A DNA stretch of 45,593 nucleotides from Parcubacteria group bacterium GW2011_GWA2_47_21 (lineage in GTDB: Bacteria > Patescibacteriota > Minisyncoccia > Phycocordibacterales > DSPV01), in contig LCOC01000001.1 of assembly GCA_001000545.1 (NCBI GenBank), forward strand, positions 1 to 45,593. Reading direction: 5' to 3'. The translations under genes were made by a program, and so were the position numbers. Under the pieces are notes generated by a model. The model had not been told where the DNA came from and made no database searches. It saw only the letters and a list, made by a program, of their open reading frames with translations. This document shows, piece by piece, positions 41,058 through 45,593 of this stretch. The stretch's first letter is position 1, and every line of letters begins with the position of its first letter.

Positions 41058-42353
41058 ATGAAAAAAGTCACTTTCACGCCGCGGAAAAATTCTGTTTTAG
41101 AAGAGTCGCTTATCGCCCTAAAGGTCGGTTTCTTTCTCGCTATCCGGCAAATAAAGGGCTCCGGCAAGTGGACTAACGCGCTGGTCGTAGCGGTCATGGT
41201 TTTAACTTTCCTAAACCTCGTCGTGGTCAGCGGTATTTTGGTGGGACTCATTGAAGGCGCGGGCAGAGCGGTTCAAGGCCACTACCTCGGGGATATTTTC
41301 ATTTCCGCTCTTGACCGCCGAAGCTTTATTGAAAGAACTCCGATTGTGCTGTCCGCCATAAAAAATCAACCAGAGGTTTCCGCTTTTTCTCCGAGGTATA
41401 TCATAGGAGGCGTGATAGATGAAAATTTCCAAACACTCGCGAAGCCAGGCGAAAATCGCAAAACCGTAAGCACTTCTTTCGCGGGCATTAATCCGAAGAT
41501 GGAAAATGAAACAAGCGGCTTGGAGAAAAAAATTGTTGAGGGCGAATATCTCGAGGAAAATGATTACGGCGAGGTGCTTCTCGGCGCTTTGCTTCTGAAA
41601 AAATATTTGGACTTTGAATCGCCGAGCTTTCCCATCCTCTCCCATACCACCGTCGGCAGTAAAATCCGCGTAACTGTAAACGGCATCCAAAAGGATGTGA
41701 CGGTCAAAGGCATAGTAAGAAGCAAGGTGGATGAAATAGACCGCCGGGTTTTTATGACTGACTTGGAACTTCGCGCGTTGGCCGGCCGTTACGATTACAA
41801 TGTCGGAGAAATAGCCGTCAAAATATCGCCTGATGTAAGCCCTTTGGACTTAAAGAACCGCCTGATTGGCTTAGGGATTGGGCAATATGGGAGAGTGCAA
41901 ACTGCGGAAGACGCCGAGCCGAAATTCATAAAAGATATAAAAAAGACCTTCGCGATTTTGGGCAATGTCATAAGCTCAATCGGATTGGTCGTGGCGACCA
42001 TCACAATATTTATAGTGATTTTTATCAACGCCATCACCAGAAGGAAATACATCGGCATTCTAAAAGGCATCGGAGTAAACGCCCAAGCCATTGAGGCGGC
42101 TTATGTTTTCCAGGCGATTTTCTACGCGATTCTGGGCGCCACTTTGGGAGTGGCTTTGGTATTTTTTGTTTTGAAACCCTATCTTGACGCCCACCCGATA
42201 AATTTCCCTTTTAGCGATGGCATCTTGGTGGCGACGCCTATGGGCATTTCCATAAGAGTCCTGATTCTTTTGGCAGCGACGACCCTCGCCGGCTACGTGC
42301 CAGCCAGAATCGTAACCAAACAAAACACATTGGACGCGATTTTAAACAGGTAA
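41058..42353 (+). CDS. MacB/LolCE-type ABC permease
   Basis: 431 residues. A membrane helix near the N-terminus (about 43-66), a large external domain (about 70-300), then three helices (about 310-335, 355-385, 395-420): the MacB/FtsX-type layout of mechanotransmission ABC systems. A C-terminal cytoplasmic coupling stretch (TRRKYIGILKGIGVNAQAI) is seen. The partner ATPase follows after ten bases. Cargo may be a lipoprotein, lipid or peptide. A TTGACT at 40957 is a possible -35 box. Confidence 0.9.
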   Translation: MKKVTFTPRKNSVLEESLIALKVGFFLAIRQIKGSGKWTNALVVAVMVLTFLNLVVVSGILVGLIEGAGRAVQGHYLGDIFISALDRRSFIERTPIVLSAIKNQPEVSAFSPRYIIGGVIDENFQTLAKPGENRKTVSTSFAGINPKMENETSGLEKKIVEGEYLEENDYGEVLLGALLLKKYLDFESPSFPILSHTTVGSKIRVTVNGIQKDVTVKGIVRSKVDEIDRRVFMTDLELRALAGRYDYNVGEIAVKISPDVSPLDLKNRLIGLGIGQYGRVQTAEDAEPKFIKDIKKTFAILGNVISSIGLVVATITIFIVIFINAITRRKYIGILKGIGVNAQAIEAAYVFQAIFYAILGATLGVALVFFVLKPYLDAHPINFPFSDGILVATPMGISIRVLILLAATTLAGYVPARIVTKQNTLDAILNR

Positions 42354-42363
42354 ACTTCATAAA

Positions 42364-43038
42364 ATGATTAAAGCTGAAAATTTGGTCAAAAAATATAAAT
42401 CGGGCGGTGGCGACCTACTGGTTTTGAAAGGTATTGACTTTTCCGTGGCCGACGGCGAATTTATTTCCGTCATCGGCCGTTCCGGTTCCGGCAAGTCAAC
42501 GCTGTTATATCAGCTCGGCCTCCTAGACCGCCCCACCGAAGGGCGAATCATTATCGGCGATATTGACGCCAATAATCTCCGCGAAGAAGAGAGAACTTCG
42601 CTTCGGCTCCGCGAGCTTGGTTATGTTTTTCAGGATTACGCTTTGGTGCCGGAACTCACGGGTTTGGAAAACGTAATGATTCCCCTTCTTATGCAGGGGC
42701 TGTCTAAGGCCAAGGCCAGAGAGCGGGCGGCTGACACGCTTCAAGAAGTCGGTTTGGGAGAACGCTTGAATAATACTCCAAGTAAGCTCTCCGGCGGTGA
42801 ACAGCAGCGGGTCTCAATCGCGCGCGCCATCGCTCATAACCCGAAAATTCTTTTTGCCGACGAACCGACCGCCAATTTAGACAATGAGACATCGCTCGGG
42901 ATTATCAAACTCTTCCAAAAACTTCACGCCGTCGGCCAGACCATCATTATGGTCACCCATGAACCGGAATACGCCAAGCTGACTGATAGAATCGTAACGC
43001 TCTTTGACGGACAAATTATCGCCGACCAGAAACCGTGA
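42364..43038 (+). CDS. LolD/MacB-type ABC ATPase
   Basis: 224-residue ATPase of the permease encoded immediately upstream. Walker [10 protein letters not shown] (38-46), Q-loop in [14 protein letters not shown], signature LSGGEQQR, Walker [13 protein letters not shown] and the switch His in MVTHEPEYA. All are canonical. Members of this family pair with MacB or LolCE permeases to power substrate movement out of the membrane. Confidence 0.95.
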   Translation: MIKAENLVKKYKSGGGDLLVLKGIDFSVADGEFISVIGRSGSGKSTLLYQLGLLDRPTEGRIIIGDIDANNLREEERTSLRLRELGYVFQDYALVPELTGLENVMIPLLMQGLSKAKARERAADTLQEVGLGERLNNTPSKLSGGEQQRVSIARAIAHNPKILFADEPTANLDNETSLGIIKLFQKLHAVGQTIIMVTHEPEYAKLTDRIVTLFDGQIIADQKP

Positions 43039-43098
43039 GCAACAATACCGGCTCTTGTGGCAGATGGCGGACTTTTGTGACGGCAGCAGGCAGGGGGC

Positions 43099-43236
43099 GG
43101 GGCATTTGCCTAGCGGCAAACGCCCCGTTCTTTGCTGGAGCGGTGTCGGGCTATCGCCCGACACATGTCTTATTGTCCATTCATCCCCACCGCAAGCGGT
43201 GGGACCTTCTTCAGTAACCTAAGCCCCAGATTGGGG
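43099..43236 (+). other. Run of four hairpins
   Basis: Within a 231-base gap after the ABC operon: GGGGCATTTGCC/GGCAAACGCCCC (43099-43126, one mismatch), GTGTCGGGC/GCCCGACAC (43143-43164, perfect), CCCACCGC/GCGGTGGG (43186-43203) and CCCCA/TGGGG (43224-43236). No T-run follows any of them closely. It could be a structured 3' UTR, a small RNA or clustered palindromic repeats. Confidence 0.6.
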
Positions 43237-43269
43237 ATTTATAGTTAGTCCCAAGCATTAGGCGAAGTT

Positions 43270-43761
43270 ATGAGAATTCAATACGAAGGCGACGGGCACA
43301 TCGTAATTTATTGTCCCCAGCCGGAACTCCATCTGCCGTATTTCCCCAATGAGACCATCGCAAAATGCGAACAGGATGTGAAAAGAATCTTGGGGGTCTT
43401 GCCTTATAAAGCGGCGGCTCATTTGAAAAAATGCCTCCTACTGGGGCGGATAAACGGCGTGTTCAAGAGAACGGACTTGTTTGCGATTCTCTCGGAAGCG
43501 CTAATGGTGGAACGCGAAGCGCTCCTTCAATCATTGGGAGACAAACCGATTTATGACGCGCCGCGAAAGAAGATGCTTGATTATCTTCAAATAACGGACC
43601 AAGAACCGGCGTCTCCCGCCAGATATTGGTTTATGCAAATCGGTCCGTTGCCTATCATAGACGGCGCGCCGGCTAGGAATTTTTTCGCGGAAATGGCGCT
43701 CAAGTGGTGCGACGAGGCGCTTGCCAAAAAAGCCCACGAGACAATCACTCCGGTTATTTGA
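43270..43761 (+). CDS. Hypothetical protein
   Basis: 163 residues I do not recognise. A beta-rich start (MRIQYEGDGHIVIYCPQPE) precedes a mostly helical body with NETIAKCEQDVKRILG and FKRTDLFAILSEALMVEREA. Four Cys residues are scattered without a zinc-finger spacing. No signal or membrane segment. It is followed by a clean terminator. Confidence 0.65.
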   Translation: MRIQYEGDGHIVIYCPQPELHLPYFPNETIAKCEQDVKRILGVLPYKAAAHLKKCLLLGRINGVFKRTDLFAILSEALMVEREALLQSLGDKPIYDAPRKKMLDYLQITDQEPASPARYWFMQIGPLPIIDGAPARNFFAEMALKWCDEALAKKAHETITPVI

Positions 43762-43780
43762 CGCGAGGACAGAAAACTTT

Positions 43781-43806
43781 AAGCCGCTTCCCAAAAGCGG
43801 CTTTTT
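43781..43806. terminator. Intrinsic terminator
   Basis: A perfect 9-bp stem (AAGCCGCTT/AAGCGGCTT), a 5-nt loop and TTTTT. It lies between the convergent hypothetical and membrane protein genes; the minus strand has only a weak T-run. Confidence 0.85.
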
Positions 43807-43818
43807 AATTTTCTATTT

Positions 43819-44388
43819 TCAACCCTTCAGGGGAATAAGTTTCTTTCTAAGCAAAAAAGTCGCCCCGAGCGCCAAACCAAGAAGTAGAAAATAAGCCATC
43901 ATAAATTCCGCGAAGGTAATCGGCACTTTGCCAAAGGTCCCAAGGACAAGAGCAAAGAGCCATGACACGCCCGAGATTGCCCCGCTAGCAATCATTAAAG
44001 GAACATACTTTATGACTTCGGGTAATTCGCTTAAAAACCGGTCAACGCTCTTTTCTAATTTTTTGATATGGAAGAAATGGAACACTAAACCGTTCAAAAA
44101 AATCACGGCTACAATAAACATCTTGGCGGCGAATTTATCGGATGCCAGATAGCGCGCCTCATTCTCAAAAAACAAGAAGACCCCCGAAATAACCAGAATG
44201 AGCAGTCCGAGCCAAACCACCAAACTGCTTAGTTTGATGAATTTCAATTCGGTCGCCGAGATTTTTCCGTCGCGCGCGCTCGCCAGAAAAATCAAGTCGC
44301 CTAAAAATGCCCCGCCGACACCTAAAGCGGTGCCGATGATGTGGCCGATGATGTAAAGCGTATGATAATCAATAAAACCTAAAATCAT
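43819..44388 (-). CDS. Integral membrane protein, unknown
   Basis: 189 residues with about five hydrophobic helices: 10-33, 50-75, 85-107, 128-152 and 160-182. His residues near the membrane faces (YIIGHIIG, VFHFFHIKK) could be a metal or heme ligand pattern, but this is speculation. No known family is recognised. Encoded alone between a terminator and a promoter region. Confidence 0.65.
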   Translation of the reverse strand: MILGFIDYHTLYIIGHIIGTALGVGGAFLGDLIFLASARDGKISATELKFIKLSSLVVWLGLLILVISGVFLFFENEARYLASDKFAAKMFIVAVIFLNGLVFHFFHIKKLEKSVDRFLSELPEVIKYVPLMIASGAISGVSWLFALVLGTFGKVPITFAEFMMAYFLLLGLALGATFLLRKKLIPLKG

Positions 44389-44470
44389 TGGGGTAGTCAG
44401 TTTAAAAACTCTAAATTACCCCTTAAAGATAACAAATTTTTCTCCTAGAGCAACCACACTTTTCAACATC

Positions 44471-44500
44471 TTGACAAAAGCCCACTCACTGTGTTAAGAT
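44471..44500 (+). promoter_or_regulatory. Strong promoter before the small protein gene
   Basis: A perfect -35 TTGACA (44471-44476), an 18-bp spacer and -10 TAAGAT (44495-44500). The leader is about 60 nt and ends in GAGGGGAAAT before the ATG, one of the few clear ribosome sites in the window. Confidence 0.6.
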
Positions 44501-44568
44501 TTCAGCGGCTGATACAATTAAGACCGGAAAACTGACAAAATAAAAAAAGACAGAAAAAGAGGGGAAAT

Positions 44569-44883
44569 ATGAGAAACTTCCTTGACTTCATGCTACTCGT
44601 TCTCGGTCTCAAAGCGCGCGCAGACATCCGTAATGGTGCCGAAAAGAAGGAGCTCGTGAACCCGCCGTCTCCGCCGCCAGCGCCGGAAGAGCCAGTCATT
44701 ATTAAGGTTCGGCAAAACATCGCCTGCCCCATCGGTAACAACGGCCACAGCAAGAAAGCCGAGTTTCTTTCAAGAAGGGGTAACCGGCGAGTGGCAACAA
44801 TTGTCGCCCGAAACGGCCAACAAGCTACTCTCTCCTACCGCGGCGGCTCGCCATTCGTCCGCACGCTCGTCCCAGTGGCCTAG
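44569..44883 (+). CDS. Small Pro-rich basic protein, unknown
   Basis: 104 residues. A hydrophobic start (MRNFLDFMLLVLGLK) could be a membrane-anchoring helix; then a Pro-rich stretch (PPSPPPAPEEP) and a basic, beta-like C-terminus (RRGNRRVATIVARNGQQATL). Two features suggest real expression: a strong promoter and a terminator tightly bracket it. No family recognised. Confidence 0.6.
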   Translation: MRNFLDFMLLVLGLKARADIRNGAEKKELVNPPSPPPAPEEPVIIKVRQNIACPIGNNGHSKKAEFLSRRGNRRVATIVARNGQQATLSYRGGSPFVRTLVPVA

Positions 44884-44907
44884 GAGAAGCCACTAAAGAA
44901 ATCACAC

Positions 44908-44942
44908 AAACACCGAACGCTCTATGCGTTGGGTGTTTTTTT
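44908..44942 (+). terminator. Intrinsic terminator
   Basis: AAACACC and AACGC pair with GCGTT and GGTGTTT (one G-G mismatch) around TCTAT, followed by a T-run. It ends the small protein transcript and sits 42 bases from the convergent partial gene. Confidence 0.85.
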
Positions 44943-44983
44943 AACTCATGCGGAACACATACGGAATTATGCAGAAAGAGATG

Positions 44984-45593
44984 CTACAACTCTTTTATTG
45001 AATAATCATCAAACTCCACATCCATAAAATCTGTTCGGATGCCGGCGTAACCCTCGTTTAAGAGCGCCGCTCCGCCGTAGCTTTTACCGTCATCCGTTGC
45101 TTCCGCCGCCAAAACCCAATTGCCAGTTTTATCCTTGTCAATAAAAAGTTTAATGCCGACCGTATTGTCGGGATTTGTTTTCACTTCGCTTCGCAAGCCG
45201 ACCCATTGCTGGCTTGGAATCAGATTTGGATTGGTGGCGCGATTGTAAGGCGTAGCGACATTATAAAAAGGTTTATAGGACAGTGTGTAATAAGCGCCGT
45301 TAATTTTCTTTTTTATCACCGCCGCGCCGTCAACACGAATGCCGGTGTAATATAAATTGTCGCCGGTCTGATAACGATTGAAAAGTAGAAGTCCATTTGA
45401 AGCGTTGCGATTCGGGCTGACGCTTAGGTTGAGTTTGTTTACTTTAAAATAAACTTCCTGGGTAAGATTTCTCCATTTATTGGTCTGTACCAACCGAAAA
45501 ATATTTTGAGGGTGCAAACCGTTATCCGTATCAACAGGATTGCTTCTTAAATACTCCGCGTACCACTTGTCGGAAATGCTTAAATCGCCTTGG
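44984..45593 (-). CDS. C-terminal part of a surface-like beta-sandwich protein (partial)
   Basis: The frame stays open to the window edge, so only the last 202 or so residues are seen. The fragment is beta-rich with QEVYFKVNKLNLSVSP, GLLLFNRYQTGDNLYYTGIR and the end AGIRTDFMDVEFDDYSI, resembling a laminin-G or concanavalin-like domain of the kind found in sugar-binding or glycosidase proteins. The end near the window edge (DKWYAEYLRSNPV) may belong to another domain. Substrate unknown. Confidence 0.7.
   Translation of the reverse strand, partial: QGDLSISDKWYAEYLRSNPVDTDNGLHPQNIFRLVQTNKWRNLTQEVYFKVNKLNLSVSPNRNASNGLLLFNRYQTGDNLYYTGIRVDGAAVIKKKINGAYYTLSYKPFYNVATPYNRATNPNLIPSQQWVGLRSEVKTNPDNTVGIKLFIDKDKTGNWVLAAEATDDGKSYGGAALLNEGYAGIRTDFMDVEFDDYSIKEL

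Overview
The window looks like part of a small, streamlined genome of the Candidate Phyla Radiation (Patescibacteria), most likely Parcubacteria-like. This is inferred from protein families and gene style, not from a marker-gene tree. Supporting signs are dense short operons of information-processing and cell-wall genes, no biosynthetic pathways apart from peptidoglycan, DUF5652 and DUF5666 proteins, a bacterial-type AspRS lacking its GAD insertion domain, a Mur ligase lacking its N-terminal domain, many weak Shine-Dalgarno sites with some promoters placed so that the mRNA would be leaderless, and many short palindromes between and even inside genes.

Layout. 1-6.4 kb: dnaJ, a structured gene-free stretch ending in a terminator, a small membrane protein, then trpS, an MsbA-type ABC exporter and aspS. 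6.6-16.9 kb: scpA-scpB (chromosome condensation) running into a wall block (D,D-carboxypeptidase, mraY, ftsW, murG), gltX, an EnvC-like M23 peptidase, a small membrane protein, a putative nuclease and a convergent lytic-transglycosylase-like protein. 17.4-21.6 kb: typA and convergent uvrB, separated by a tRNA-like cloverleaf and a very long hairpin. 21.8-27.2 kb: tRNA-Glu with displaced copies of its 3' end, then a leftward division and wall cluster mraZ-rsmH-ftsL-ftsI-murF plus a DUF5652 protein. MraZ-type operator repeats lie in the mraZ promoter.

27.2-36.6 kb: a divergent region with DnaA-box-like sequences between mraZ and dnaB, then dnaB-recR, rplU, rmuC, yqeY, two small unknown proteins, a 3-methyladenine glycosylase, tgt, an FKBP isomerase, a LOG-family protein and DUF456. 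36.8-45.6 kb is accessory: secreted, membrane and unknown proteins, an alpha/beta hydrolase, a MacB/LolCDE-type ABC permease and ATPase pair, and a C-terminal fragment of a large surface-like protein at the right edge. This part holds most of the palindromic elements.

How the genes fit together. MraY and MurG make lipid I and lipid II, MurF completes the pentapeptide precursor, FtsW and FtsI polymerise and cross-link septal wall, and the carboxypeptidase, M23 peptidase and transglycosylase remodel it. DnaB, RecR, UvrB, RmuC, the glycosylase and ScpAB handle replication, repair and segregation. TrpRS, AspRS, GluRS, tRNA-Glu, bL21, Tgt and TypA serve translation. I saw no CRISPR array, rRNA, transposase or phage module. 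The most unusual content is the set of palindromic or tRNA-derived elements and a few domain-reduced enzymes.
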